Assembly: GCA_963674835.2 (NCBI GenBank)
Contig: CAXXKC010000002.1
Coordinates: forward strand, 2,108,001 to 2,172,000
DNA length: 64,000 bases
Direction: 5' to 3'
Source of the DNA: G963674835 sp963674835
Lineage (GTDB): Bacteria > Planctomycetota > Planctomycetia > Pirellulales > Thermoguttaceae
A model generated the notes under the pieces. It saw only the letters and a program-made list of their open reading frames with translations, did no database searches and was not told the origin of the DNA. The position numbers were made by a program, and so were the translations under genes. Below are positions 53,339 through 62,381 of this stretch, piece by piece. Numbering within the stretch: position 1 is the stretch's first letter; each line of letters starts with the position of its first letter.

Positions 53339-54363
53339 GGCATCGCCTCGTGGAGCGTGGTGTGGCGGCGTGGGTAACTGGAGATTCCCATTTCAAGTCC
53401 TACGAGCAGCAGACCGATCGCCAGGAACCACTGATAGCGCTCCCGGTATTCTTCGCGCTGCTGGCTGGCGATCTCACCTCGAGAGAGCGAAGCCAGATGC
53501 TCTTCGTAGATCTGACCCAGATCATAGACTCGCGTTCCGGCGGGGATGTAGGCGCCTTTCGTGTGCAAGGCGATGTCTTTGAGGAGTTGGCCGTTGAGCC
53601 GCGACCAATGCTCGTGACCGGCGTCCTCGACGTAGTGTGCCGGGCCGTCGTCGGAACAAACCGGAATGCGCGACCCTTCCTGGGAGTCGCCCAGGCCGAT
53701 CGTGAAGATCTTGACGCCGAAGCGGGCCGCCTCGCGGGCCGCGTCTTCCGGATGTGAGCCTTGATCTTCGCCGTCGGTAATCAGGATCAAGGCCTTATCG
53801 CGATTGGAAAGCTTGGGCAGGACCTCCACAGCCTTGCGAATAGCGTCGCCGATTGCGGTCCCTCCGCGCGGAGCGCTAAGCGTGTCGAGTTCGTCGAGAA
53901 CCATACGGAAGACATCGTGGTCGGTCGTCAGCGGGACCTTCAACACGGGTTTGCCTGCGAAGGCGATCAGCCCGATTCGATCTCCGCTCAGGCGCGGCAG
54001 CAGGTCGCGTATGTCGGACTTGGCTCGTTCCAGGCGATTTGGCGCAACATCGTCGGCCAGCATGGATCGCGACACGTCCAGGAGCACCAACAGATCGGTG
54101 CCGCGCTGCGACACATGCTCGACGTACAAGCCGAAGCGCGGGCGGGCTGCGGCCACGATCAGCAGCGCCAATCCAGCCAACAGGACGACCCCTTTGACGG
54201 CTCCGCGCATCCTGGACCGGGGTGCCAACAGGCGGCAACGCATCGCCGGCAGCGCGAAACGCGCGGCGGCCTGCCGCTGATGGCGGTGTGCCGAGAGCAG
54301 GAGCGCTCCTACCAGCGGCAGAATCGCAAGCGCCAACAGGACTGTCGGGTAGTCCCAGTGCAC
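53335..54363 (-). CDS. batB: BatB-like VWA-domain membrane protein
   Basis: 342 residues. N-terminal membrane helix (about 7-23), second helix (about 60-72), then a von Willebrand A domain (about 88-290) with an intact MIDAS: DVSRSM, Thr in APRGGTAIGDA and Asp in LILITDGEDQG. A C-terminal membrane helix ends the protein. Metal-dependent binding to a protein partner is expected. The ATG starts 10 bp after the BatA stop. Confidence 0.83.
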   Translation of the reverse strand: MHWDYPTVLLALAILPLVGALLLSAHRHQRQAAARFALPAMRCRLLAPRSRMRGAVKGVVLLAGLALLIVAAARPRFGLYVEHVSQRGTDLLVLLDVSRSMLADDVAPNRLERAKSDIRDLLPRLSGDRIGLIAFAGKPVLKVPLTTDHDVFRMVLDELDTLSAPRGGTAIGDAIRKAVEVLPKLSNRDKALILITDGEDQGSHPEDAAREAARFGVKIFTIGLGDSQEGSRIPVCSDDGPAHYVEDAGHEHWSRLNGQLLKDIALHTKGAYIPAGTRVYDLGQIYEEHLASLSRGEIASQQREEYRERYQWFLAIGLLLVGLEMGISSYPRRHTTLHEAMP

Positions 54364-54373
54364 GGCATTTCCC

Positions 54374-55441
54374 TTAAGGCAACGAACGCAGTCGCGTGCA
54401 AACCAGTAGGATCTCCAACAAGATCAATCCTATGCCTGGCAACATCGCGTACTGATACAGTTCCCGGTATCTCGTGTATCTTCTACCCATGGTGGGCGTC
54501 TTTTCCAGTTGGTCGATCTCGCCGTACACGGTCTTGAGCATGTCGGTGTTCGGAACGTGGAAGTAGCGCCCGCCCGTGGCCTGTGCGAGCATCTTCAGCG
54601 TGTCTTCATCGAGGTCGACCGGTTGCTCGCGAATGACGGTTCGCCCCGAGGCATCGGTCTCTGGGACCTGGGCGACCCCCTTCGAGCCAACGCCGATCGT
54701 GTGGATTCGGATTCCATACAAGCGCGCCACTTCGGCTGCTTCCGCTGGCTTGACGACCCCGGCAGTCTGCTTGCCGTCGGAAAGCAACACGATGACCTTA
54801 CTTCTGACTGGCGCATCCTTCAGGCGATCGATGGCCAGGATCACGGCGTCGCCGATCGCCGTGGCGATGTCTTCGGTGAGAACCGCCTGATTGATCATGT
54901 CACCCGACAGGTCGAAAATCGGCTCTGGAATTTGCACCGCGTTCAGCGTTTCCATCAGCGCGTCGTGATCGAAGGTGAGCGGACACTTGCAGTCGGCGAC
55001 TCCGCCGAAATCGATGAGCCCGATAAGATCGTCGGGGCGGCCGTGCAGCGGGCCGTTGCCAATAACGAAATCGCGAAAGACGTTCTTCACGGCCGTGAGA
55101 CGATTGACCGGTTTGCCATTCACACGGAAATCCATCGCCTGCATGGAACCCGATCGATCGAGGCACATTTCGATGGCAATGCCTTCGGTCTGAACGCGGA
55201 ACTCCTCCTGTCCGCGCTCGGGGCGGGCCAAGGCGATGATTAGCAGTGCCATTCCCAGCACCCGAAGCCCGGGGAGCATCTGCCGCGCGCGGCCCGCGAG
55301 CGTCTGGGGAATGCCAGCTAAGACGTTGACATCGGAGAAGAGCACGCTGGCACGGCGGTGCCGGAGCGTAAGGAACCCATACACCAGCAAGGGCGCCAGC
55401 AGCAGAAGCCAAAGTGGGTCCTGGAACCGGAAACCACTCAT
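54374..55441 (-). CDS. batA: BatA-like VWA-domain membrane protein
   Basis: 355 residues. N-terminal BatA-type aerotolerance helix (FQDPLWLLLLAPLLVYGF), second membrane helix, then a VWA domain with MIDAS residues DRSGSM, Thr in DIATAIGDAV and Asp in VLLSDGKQT. C-terminal helix (LPGIGLILLEILLV). The ATG overlaps the stop of the upstream gene by 4 bases. Together with BatB it would form the VWA pair typical of these operons; MoxR ATPases are thought to act on such VWA proteins as chaperones. Confidence 0.85.
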   Translation of the reverse strand: MSGFRFQDPLWLLLLAPLLVYGFLTLRHRRASVLFSDVNVLAGIPQTLAGRARQMLPGLRVLGMALLIIALARPERGQEEFRVQTEGIAIEMCLDRSGSMQAMDFRVNGKPVNRLTAVKNVFRDFVIGNGPLHGRPDDLIGLIDFGGVADCKCPLTFDHDALMETLNAVQIPEPIFDLSGDMINQAVLTEDIATAIGDAVILAIDRLKDAPVRSKVIVLLSDGKQTAGVVKPAEAAEVARLYGIRIHTIGVGSKGVAQVPETDASGRTVIREQPVDLDEDTLKMLAQATGGRYFHVPNTDMLKTVYGEIDQLEKTPTMGRRYTRYRELYQYAMLPGIGLILLEILLVCTRLRSLP

Positions 55442-56472
55442 GCGGCCACCTCCGCATCGTCGAACCCGACGAAACGCCGGGCCCACTTCATGCTTTCCTC
55501 GATCTCCTCGAACGACGGGCGGTATGCGGCGAACTTGACGCGATCGGCCGACTCGAAAAAGATCCGTAATCGGTGTAGCTGCTCGGGAGCCAGCATTCCT
55601 CGTGCGGCGACGAGTTGCAGCAGTTCCTCGGTGGTATGCTCCTGGACGCAAACCTGAAGCACGCGCTCCAGATAGCGCCGAATCACGCCCGTCAATTCCA
55701 CATAGAACAGGTCAATGTCTTGTTCGGCCAGATCTTCCCGGAAGATGTCGCTCAGCTCATGCTGAGCCAGTTCCTGGGGTGTGGGGACCGCGTCGGTTGC
55801 CCTGCCGGCCGCGACGCGGCGGCGCCAGTATAGGACCGCGACGCCCATCGCGATGGCCATACCACCCCAAAGCCATCCGGCCGCCGACTCTCGCTTGCGC
55901 GCCGATTCGACGCCACTGACCAAAGGGCGCAGTTCGGCCAGGGACAACCGGTTCGTATCGACATCGGTGCCGATCTCGAACTCCAGAGGCTTCGTCTCGA
56001 TGAACTGATCGCGATCGTCGTGGCGGCGCGAATCGCGAAACGCGATGCGAAGGGGCCCCAAGGTCCGCTTTCCCAGGTGCGTCGGCTCCAAGACGTACAC
56101 TTGCTGAAGGACTCGCCGGCCGTTCTCCCACCGGGGGAGCGCCTGATCGACGTCGCGAATGGCAAATTCGTCCAGCACGGCGTCGAGCGACGGTTTGCCG
56201 ACGCTCACTCCCTCCGGAAACTCGATGCGGAGCGTCAGCCACAGTTTATCCGACAAATTCGATTCGCGCGGTGCGAGACTAAGCTTCACGCGCATGGGTC
56301 CCTTAACGACCTCGGACCGCACGTACGACGAAAGCGGCGGCGAAGGCGCAACCACTCCGCCCGGCACCCGGCTGCAACCGACTGCAACGAGCAAGCAGAG
56401 CGAACCGAGCCAGCAACCGGCAGCCGCCAGGCGATTCGATCTTGTCGGGTTGGGTGCAGGTAACACGCTCAT
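55438..56472 (-). CDS. DUF4381-like membrane protein of the Bat operon
   Basis: 344 residues. A lipoprotein-like signal (LLVAVGC near residue 33) leads to an extracytoplasmic beta domain (about 45-190), one membrane helix (about 200-220), and a cytoplasmic helical tail with RATDAVPTPQELAQHELSDI, in pieces, and a YVELTGVIRRYLE segment. The arrangement, and the position between DUF58 and BatA, matches DUF4381/BatX-like proteins of MoxR operons. Start at ATG 56472; the longer frame adds 10 residues. Confidence 0.68.
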   Translation of the reverse strand: MSVLPAPNPTRSNRLAAAGCWLGSLCLLVAVGCSRVPGGVVAPSPPLSSYVRSEVVKGPMRVKLSLAPRESNLSDKLWLTLRIEFPEGVSVGKPSLDAVLDEFAIRDVDQALPRWENGRRVLQQVYVLEPTHLGKRTLGPLRIAFRDSRRHDDRDQFIETKPLEFEIGTDVDTNRLSLAELRPLVSGVESARKRESAAGWLWGGMAIAMGVAVLYWRRRVAAGRATDAVPTPQELAQHELSDIFREDLAEQDIDLFYVELTGVIRRYLERVLQVCVQEHTTEELLQLVAARGMLAPEQLHRLRIFFESADRVKFAAYRPSFEEIEESMKWARRFVGFDDAEVAA

Positions 56473-56506
56473 CGGTCTATTGTAAAGACGCTGCGTTGGC
56501 ACATCG

Positions 56507-57394
56507 TCAACGAAACCGTCGCTCTCGCATGTGGAAGAAGCGTCGCAGACTGGTTACGTAATCCTGATCTGTGCGAACGGTCCACTGATCGATGCCGATC
56601 TTCTTCAGTTCTTCACTAAGGCGCCGTCGCCGCTGGGCCGTGGCGGTCCGGTACGCGTCGCGCACCCGCTGGCTGTGCGTGTCGACTTCGACGACACGCC
56701 CCGTCTCGGCATCGCGCAGACGAATCAACCCCACGTCGGGCAATTCGCACTCGCGCGGGTCGGCAACTGTGACGGCCACCACGTCGTATCGCCGGCTGGT
56801 CACCGCCAAGCATCGGTGCGCATCGGGAGCCAGGAAATCGCTCATCAGGAAGACGACAGCGTGCCGTCTCTGCACTCGGTTCAAAAAGTCCAGCGCTGCC
56901 GCCACGTTCGTCGGCCGAGCAACGGGCTCGACCGCAACGAGTTCACGGATCAATCGCAGGGCGTTGGTCTTGCCTTTGTGCGGGGGGGAGTACTCGACTA
57001 CATCGTCGCAAAACGTCAGCAAGCCGATCTTGTCGTGATTCTTCAACGCCGAGAACATCAGCACGGCGGCCACTTCGACAACCAGCTCCAGCTTCGATCG
57101 CTCTTGCGACCCAAACGCCCCGGAAGCCGAGATGTCGACGACGAACTGAACGGTGAGCTCGCGTTCCTCGCAGAAACGCTTGATAAAGGGCATGCCGGTC
57201 CGCGCTGTCACGTTCCAGTCGATCGTGCGGATGTCGTCGCCGGGCTGATACTCGCGGACGTCGTCGAACTCGATGCCGCGCCCGCGAAACACGCTGCGAT
57301 ACTGACCGGCCAGCAGGTCGTCCACCCGGCGATCGGCCACGATCTGAATCCGCTCAACCCGCTTGAGGATTTCTGCGACGCCTTGTCCTGGCAT
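56507..57394 (-). CDS. DUF58 protein
   Basis: 295 residues, cytoplasmic. The DUF58 signature REYQPGDDIRTIDWNVTART lies at about 47-66, followed by a VWA-like fold with a MIDAS-like DISASG and a VFLMSDF strand. DUF58 proteins nearly always sit between a MoxR ATPase and VWA genes, as here (63 bp after the MoxR stop). Function unknown, thought to be a MoxR adaptor or substrate. Confidence 0.88.
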   Translation of the reverse strand: MPGQGVAEILKRVERIQIVADRRVDDLLAGQYRSVFRGRGIEFDDVREYQPGDDIRTIDWNVTARTGMPFIKRFCEERELTVQFVVDISASGAFGSQERSKLELVVEVAAVLMFSALKNHDKIGLLTFCDDVVEYSPPHKGKTNALRLIRELVAVEPVARPTNVAAALDFLNRVQRRHAVVFLMSDFLAPDAHRCLAVTSRRYDVVAVTVADPRECELPDVGLIRLRDAETGRVVEVDTHSQRVRDAYRTATAQRRRRLSEELKKIGIDQWTVRTDQDYVTSLRRFFHMRERRFR

Positions 57395-57457
57395 GATCGG
57401 CCACGGTAATTCAACGAAAAGGTTCCGACGATACGCCGACTGCGACCGCGGTGGCCG

Positions 57458-58447
57458 CTAGGGGACCGGCACCGTCGCAAGGATCTCGCGGATTACATCC
57501 TCGGGAGTCGCCCGCTCGGCTTCGGCCTCGTAGGTGAGAATGATCCGATGTCGTAACACTTCGAAGGCAATGTCTTTCACATCTTGCGGGGTGACGTATC
57601 CCCGCCCATCCAAAAAGGCGATGGCTCGCGATCCGAGGCCCAGATAGATGGACGCTCGCGGCGATGCCCCATATTCGATCAGCGGCGCCAAGTCCGACCT
57701 CTGGAACTGCTCCGGATAACGCGTAGCACGGACAATCTGGACGATGTAGTCTTTCACCCGAACGTCGATGTAGATGCGTCGAACGACGTCCTGCATGGCC
57801 GACACGTCGTCTGGTTGAAGGACGGCCTGCACGGGATCGCCTTCTCCATTCAAGGCATGGTCGAGCACCTGCAGCTCTTCGTCGGCGTCGGGATAGGTGA
57901 TTTTGACTTTAAGCATGAACCGATCGACCTGCGCCTCGGGCAGCGGATAGGTTCCCTCGTGCTCGATCGGGTTCTGCGTCGCCATGACGAGGAACAGTCC
58001 GTTCAAAGCGTGCGTCTCGTCGCCGATCGTCACCTGGCGTTCCTGCATCGCCTCCAGCAGGGCCGACTGCACTTTGGACGGCGCCCGGTTGATCTCGTCG
58101 GCCAGGATGAAGTTCGAGAAGATCGGGCCTTTACGCGTGGCGAACTTCGCCTCGGAGGGAACGTAGATCATCGTGCCGATCAGGTCCGCGGGCAGGAGAT
58201 CGGGCGTGAACTGGATCCTTTGAAAACGCGTGGAAAGGGCCTGCGCCAGCGATTTGATGGCGGTTGTCTTGGCCAACCCAGGCACACCTTCCAAGAGGAT
58301 GTGGCCGTTGGTCAGCAACCCGACGAGCAATCGAGAGATCATCTCTTCCTGCCCGATGACGGCCTTGCCGATCTCGCCCTTGAGGCGCTGCAGCATGTCT
58401 TTCTTTTCCGCCACCTGGTCCTTGATCTGCTCCACTTCCGCCTGCAT
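57458..58447 (-). CDS. MoxR-family AAA ATPase
   Basis: 329 residues. Walker A LLEGVPGLAKT (about 53-63), Walker B FILADEINRAPSK, sensor 1 MATQNPIEHEGTYPLPEAQ and the C-terminal lid with LGLGSRAIAFLDGRGYVTPQD. MoxR ATPases act as metal-insertion or folding chaperones for VWA-domain partners. It is the first gene of an operon reaching down to 48199. AGGAG lies 9 bases before the ATG at 58447. Confidence 0.92.
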   Translation of the reverse strand: MQAEVEQIKDQVAEKKDMLQRLKGEIGKAVIGQEEMISRLLVGLLTNGHILLEGVPGLAKTTAIKSLAQALSTRFQRIQFTPDLLPADLIGTMIYVPSEAKFATRKGPIFSNFILADEINRAPSKVQSALLEAMQERQVTIGDETHALNGLFLVMATQNPIEHEGTYPLPEAQVDRFMLKVKITYPDADEELQVLDHALNGEGDPVQAVLQPDDVSAMQDVVRRIYIDVRVKDYIVQIVRATRYPEQFQRSDLAPLIEYGASPRASIYLGLGSRAIAFLDGRGYVTPQDVKDIAFEVLRHRIILTYEAEAERATPEDVIREILATVPVP

Positions 58448-58638
58448 GAGATGGTCTCCTGACCGTCGTGAAACGAAGCGCCACCTGGATAAGATCAGCC
58501 GCTTGCACAAAAGCGGACCATTGTTGTGGCAGATGGGCAACCAGACCACGAACCTCAGCGCTGATACGTTGCGCCGAACCCCCACCGTGGCGAAAGCGAG
58601 AACTGCCACAATTACGTCGGCTTAGTTCCGAGGATAGT

Positions 58639-58668
58639 ATTCTCCCTTACCTGCCACACTCATGTCAA
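58639..58668 (-). promoter_or_regulatory. candidate promoter for the MoxR-Bat operon
   Basis: On the minus strand TTGACA (58668-58663, perfect) is followed after 18 bases by GAGAAT (58644-58639, 4/6). The leader would be about 190 bases. It lies just past the sdhB stop, in the only sizeable gap between the two operons. Confidence 0.4.
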
Positions 58669-58693
58669 GGTTCGGGAGCCTCTATAGTGGGGG

Positions 58694-59575
58694 TTAGTGG
58701 TCGAGCCACTTCTTCAGTGTGTAGACGGTTGCAGCCCGACCGGCTCGACCGATGGAAGTGGTCAGAGGGATGGACTTCGGGCAGACCCGCACGCAGTTTT
58801 GCGCGTTGCCGCAGGTTTGAATCCCCCCCTCGCCCACCAATGCTTCCAACCGCTCGGCGGCGTTCATCTTGCCGATTGGATTGGTGTCGAAGAGATCGAC
58901 CTGAGCAATTCCGGCGGCGCCCAGGAAGCCATGCCCGTGGGCTTCCCGCTCGCGAGCGCGGAATTCGTCCTCCGTTTCTCCTGCACGTCGTGTGAGCTCG
59001 ATCTTGATGTACTGCGGACAGGCCTCCAGGCAGCAGCCGCACGACATGCACTTGCTGAGGACGTAGGCCAACTGCTGATCGTCCTGGGACTGTCGCGGGC
59101 CAGGCCCCATGTCGAGATAGCTGTCGACGGGCACCCACGCCTTGATCCTCTTCAGCGTGTTGAATATGCGCGATCGATCGACGACCAAGTCGCGAATTAC
59201 GGGAAACTTCGTCATGGGCCTCAGCTCAATGCGCTCCGGCTGGTCCTCGAGAAGCTGGTCGACCAATGCCGTGCACGCCTGACGCACATGGCCGTTGATC
59301 AGCATGGTGCATGCGCCGCAGACTTCTTCCAGGCAATTGCACTCCCAGGCGACCGGGGCCACGCTCTGGCCTTCGGCGGTCCGGCCGTTGGCAGCAATCT
59401 TCTGCAACACGCTAATGCAGTTCATGTTCGGCTCGTACGGCACCATGTGCCGCTGCCAATAGCTGGGCTGGCCTGGGCCGTCCTGCCGCAGAACGACCAC
59501 CTCGAACTGGCGCGGGGGCGCCGCCGCAACGCGTGGAGAAACAGAGTCGGGCGATGAAGTCGGCTTTTGGGACAC
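58694..59575 (-). CDS. sdhB: succinate dehydrogenase iron-sulfur subunit
   Basis: 293 residues. The [2Fe-2S] cysteines are in ECNCLEEVCGACTM; the [4Fe-4S]/[3Fe-4S] clusters in CMSCGCCLEACPQY and CGNAQNCVRVCPKSIPL. I set the start at GTG 59575, which overlaps the sdhA TAG by one base (TAGTG), because GGGAGGAGG lies about 10 bases upstream; the longer frame from ATG 59617 would overlap sdhA by 43 bases. It carries electrons from FAD to the quinone site and acts at the cytoplasmic membrane. Confidence 0.92.
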   Translation of the reverse strand: MSQKPTSSPDSVSPRVAAAPPRQFEVVVLRQDGPGQPSYWQRHMVPYEPNMNCISVLQKIAANGRTAEGQSVAPVAWECNCLEEVCGACTMLINGHVRQACTALVDQLLEDQPERIELRPMTKFPVIRDLVVDRSRIFNTLKRIKAWVPVDSYLDMGPGPRQSQDDQQLAYVLSKCMSCGCCLEACPQYIKIELTRRAGETEDEFRAREREAHGHGFLGAAGIAQVDLFDTNPIGKMNAAERLEALVGEGGIQTCGNAQNCVRVCPKSIPLTTSIGRAGRAATVYTLKKWLDH

Positions 59576-61542
59576 TAGATGGAAACCTCCTCCCGCTGGG
59601 CGCCTCGTTGCCGCCATACTTCCTCGATCACATCTCCGCCAACCACACCGTACAGTCGTGGGCGCGGGGGAATCAGGGAGGTATCCACCTCTTCGTAACT
59701 GATGGCAGGCTCGCCGTCAGGCGACCAGGAGGCAATCGTCGATTTGAGCCACTTTCGGTTGTTCTCGTCGAATCGCTCGCACCAGAGCTGCGCCTGGCGG
59801 CGACGCTCCGCCGCGCCCTCGGCATCGACACCGGGCAGGGTGAATTCCGGCTTGTAGTGGGCGCCGCGGCACTCGTCGCGAAGCCGGGCGCCCTTGAGAA
59901 GCGTTTTGGCCAGGGGAAACATGTCCAACAAGGCCCGCGTGAAGATCACATTCTGGTTCGTCCAGGTTCCGGTATCCGAGAGGCGGCAGCGGGTCGCTCG
60001 CTCCGCCAACTCGCACACGTGCTGGTACGCCTGGTCCAACTGGTCGTTGTGGCGCACGACCGTGGCCGCTTGGGTCATCGTGTCGCCGAGATCCTGGTGG
60101 AGCAGATAGGGGTTCTCACCGTCGGAGTCCCGCGTGAAGAGGGCCTTGTATTGGCCCAGATGCTGTTGTACGGATCGATCGTACAACGATGCCGGCATCT
60201 CGGCCGCCGGATGCCCATCGAGATGTTTCAGACGTGTGGCCACGCCGGGGGCCGTGATCAACCCGGCGAAAATGCACGCGACCAGCGAGTTGGCGCCCAG
60301 CCGGTTCGCTCCATGGTAGTGATAGTCGCACTCGCCGATGGCGTAGATGCCCGGGATGTTCGTCTGATGGTTCCGCGGCGAGCCGATATCGAGTCCGCCC
60401 TCGGCCGTTCGCTCGTAGTCGGACCACAGGCCGCCCATCGAGTAATGGACGGCAGGAAAGATCTTCATGGCCGTAACGCGCGGATCGACACCCTGGAATT
60501 TTTCGTAGATTTCCAGGATGCCGCTCAGCTTGGCATCGAGCATCTGGCGGGGCAGGTGACTCACGTCGAGATAGACGCACATGCGTTCCTTCTCGACGCT
60601 GAGGCCCTCGTTGATGCAAACGTCGAAGATCTCTCGCGTGGCGATATCTCGCGGCACGAGGTTCCCGTATTCGGGATATCGTTCCTCGAGGAAGTAGTAG
60701 CGCTGCTCCTCCGGAATGTCCTGAGGTGAGCGAGGGTCTTGCGGCTTGCGGGGAACCCAAACGCGGCCGCCTTCGCCGCGGGCGCTCTCGCTCATCAGGC
60801 GCAGTTTGTCGGCACCGGGAATCGCCGTGGGGTGAACCTGAATGAATTCGGCATTGGCGTAGAAGACGCCCGCCTGATAGGTGCGACTGGCGGCGCTGCC
60901 GTTGCAGGCCATCGACATCGTCGAGCGGCCGAACACCAGGCCCAGGCCGCCGGAGGCGATGACCAGGGCGTCGGCCGGCAGGGCCCGAATCTCCATGGTC
61001 ACCATGTCCTGGGCGATGCAGCCCCGGCAGTGGCCGTTGTCGTCGAGCACGGGGCCCAGGTAGTCCCAGTATTCGAACTTTCTCACGTGGCCGGTCACTT
61101 CCCAGCGGCGCACCTGCTCGTCCAGCGCGTAGAGCAATTGTTGCCCGGTCGTCGCCCCGGCGAAGGCCGTGCGCGCAAAAAGCGTGCCGCCGAATCGGCG
61201 CTGGTCGCGGAACCCTTCCGGTGTGCGATTGAACGTGACGCCCAAACGGTCCATCAGGTCGATGATCCGCGGCGCCCATTCGGTCATTTCCTTCACCGGC
61301 GGCTGATGGGCCAGAAAGTCGCCGCCGTAGACCGTATCGTCGAAATGCTGCCACTCGACGTCGCCGAGCTGCCGCGTCAGATTGTTGACGCTGTTGATGC
61401 CGCCTTGGGCGCACACGCTGTGCGACCGCCGGACGGGCGTGACGCTGACGACGTCGACGCTGAGCCCCAACTCGGCCAACTTCATCGTCATCGACAAACC
61501 GGCCAGGCCGCCTCCAATGACGACGACTCTCTGCTCTGCCAT
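59575..61542 (-). CDS. sdhA: succinate dehydrogenase flavoprotein subunit
   Basis: 655 residues. FAD dinucleotide motif VVIGGGLAGLSM, flavin-linking His in RRSHSVCAQGGIN, the ASGGLGLVFGRSTMS region, active-site HPTAIPG and ESARGEGGRVW, and C-terminal GECDYHYHGANRLGANSL. This is the Bacillus/epsilon-type B-class enzyme by length and context. The ATG at 61542 overlaps the sdhC TGA by one base and has GGGGGAG 7 bases upstream. Oxidises succinate to fumarate; fumarate reduction is also possible. Confidence 0.95.
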   Translation of the reverse strand: MAEQRVVVIGGGLAGLSMTMKLAELGLSVDVVSVTPVRRSHSVCAQGGINSVNNLTRQLGDVEWQHFDDTVYGGDFLAHQPPVKEMTEWAPRIIDLMDRLGVTFNRTPEGFRDQRRFGGTLFARTAFAGATTGQQLLYALDEQVRRWEVTGHVRKFEYWDYLGPVLDDNGHCRGCIAQDMVTMEIRALPADALVIASGGLGLVFGRSTMSMACNGSAASRTYQAGVFYANAEFIQVHPTAIPGADKLRLMSESARGEGGRVWVPRKPQDPRSPQDIPEEQRYYFLEERYPEYGNLVPRDIATREIFDVCINEGLSVEKERMCVYLDVSHLPRQMLDAKLSGILEIYEKFQGVDPRVTAMKIFPAVHYSMGGLWSDYERTAEGGLDIGSPRNHQTNIPGIYAIGECDYHYHGANRLGANSLVACIFAGLITAPGVATRLKHLDGHPAAEMPASLYDRSVQQHLGQYKALFTRDSDGENPYLLHQDLGDTMTQAATVVRHNDQLDQAYQHVCELAERATRCRLSDTGTWTNQNVIFTRALLDMFPLAKTLLKGARLRDECRGAHYKPEFTLPGVDAEGAAERRRQAQLWCERFDENNRKWLKSTIASWSPDGEPAISYEEVDTSLIPPRPRLYGVVGGDVIEEVWRQRGAQREEVSI

Positions 61543-62381
61543 CAATCCGCTCCCCCTTGGTGTTGTCTATCGGCAGACTGAGCCGCCAGGATCGGAACTC
61601 GTGCATCGGAAGTCGCCGTCACCGAGCCACGGACTGCGGCCGCATTGCGAGTTTCGACTTCCGATTTCAATAATGTTGAAGATGGCGGTTTGGCCACGAC
61701 CATCCCGTAGAGCGCGCCGAGCCCCAGGAAGGCCAACACGACCCCCAGCGCCACACAAGGCGCCTTGGCACGGCGTTGAGAAACGGGACCGGTCCACACG
61801 CCCCAGGTGATTCCCGCCGTCCAGATTCCGTTTGATAGATGGTACACGGCCGACGTCACTCCAATCGCGTACAGTGCGATGATGATCCATGACGACTGAA
61901 TCACCTCGGCCGCCGTGTAGGCATGCTCGGGATCAAAACGATGTCCGCCAAACGGAATGGTCACGTGCTCCGTCCACCATCTGCCGGGAATCCAGCCGTG
62001 CATCTGGAAGACATGCCAGAGGATGAAAGCGAACACGATGACGCCCGTGGTTCGCTGCAGCGTGTAGCGAATATTGCTGCCGTAGGGATAGCTGCTGATA
62101 TTCCGCTTTCCGCGGGCGACGATCAGTAAACCGATGAACCCGTGGAAGAGAATCGGCAGGAAGATGAACAACCACTCGACGACGAAGATCGTGGTCGGAC
62201 CGAGTCGATGGATCTGATCGGCCCGGCGCTGGTAAGTGGCCACACCGTCGATGATGGCGCCATTGGTGGCCAGGTGAAACACCATATAGGCACCAACCGG
62301 AACCAATCCGGTCAGAGAATGCAGCCGACGCAAGAGAAAGTCGTACCGCCCCATGGGCGACTCGGGACCTAAGATGCTCAC
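61542..62381 (-). CDS. sdhC: succinate dehydrogenase cytochrome b subunit
   Basis: 279 residues with five membrane helices. His residues suited to bind two haems are H36, H80, H123/H128 and one near 182 (SAVYHLSNG). This single-subunit, di-haem type (cytochrome b558) matches Bacillus subtilis SdhC. The C-terminal 50 residues are polar and longer than usual. The start is GTG 62381 with GGGAGGAG about 9 bases upstream. It anchors SdhAB and reduces menaquinone. Confidence 0.92.
   Translation of the reverse strand: MSILGPESPMGRYDFLLRRLHSLTGLVPVGAYMVFHLATNGAIIDGVATYQRRADQIHRLGPTTIFVVEWLFIFLPILFHGFIGLLIVARGKRNISSYPYGSNIRYTLQRTTGVIVFAFILWHVFQMHGWIPGRWWTEHVTIPFGGHRFDPEHAYTAAEVIQSSWIIIALYAIGVTSAVYHLSNGIWTAGITWGVWTGPVSQRRAKAPCVALGVVLAFLGLGALYGMVVAKPPSSTLLKSEVETRNAAAVRGSVTATSDARVPILAAQSADRQHQGGAD

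Noticed and set aside
60116..61606. 496-codon minus-strand frame overlapping sdhA
   Set aside because: An out-of-frame shadow of sdhA with Arg-rich random-like composition.
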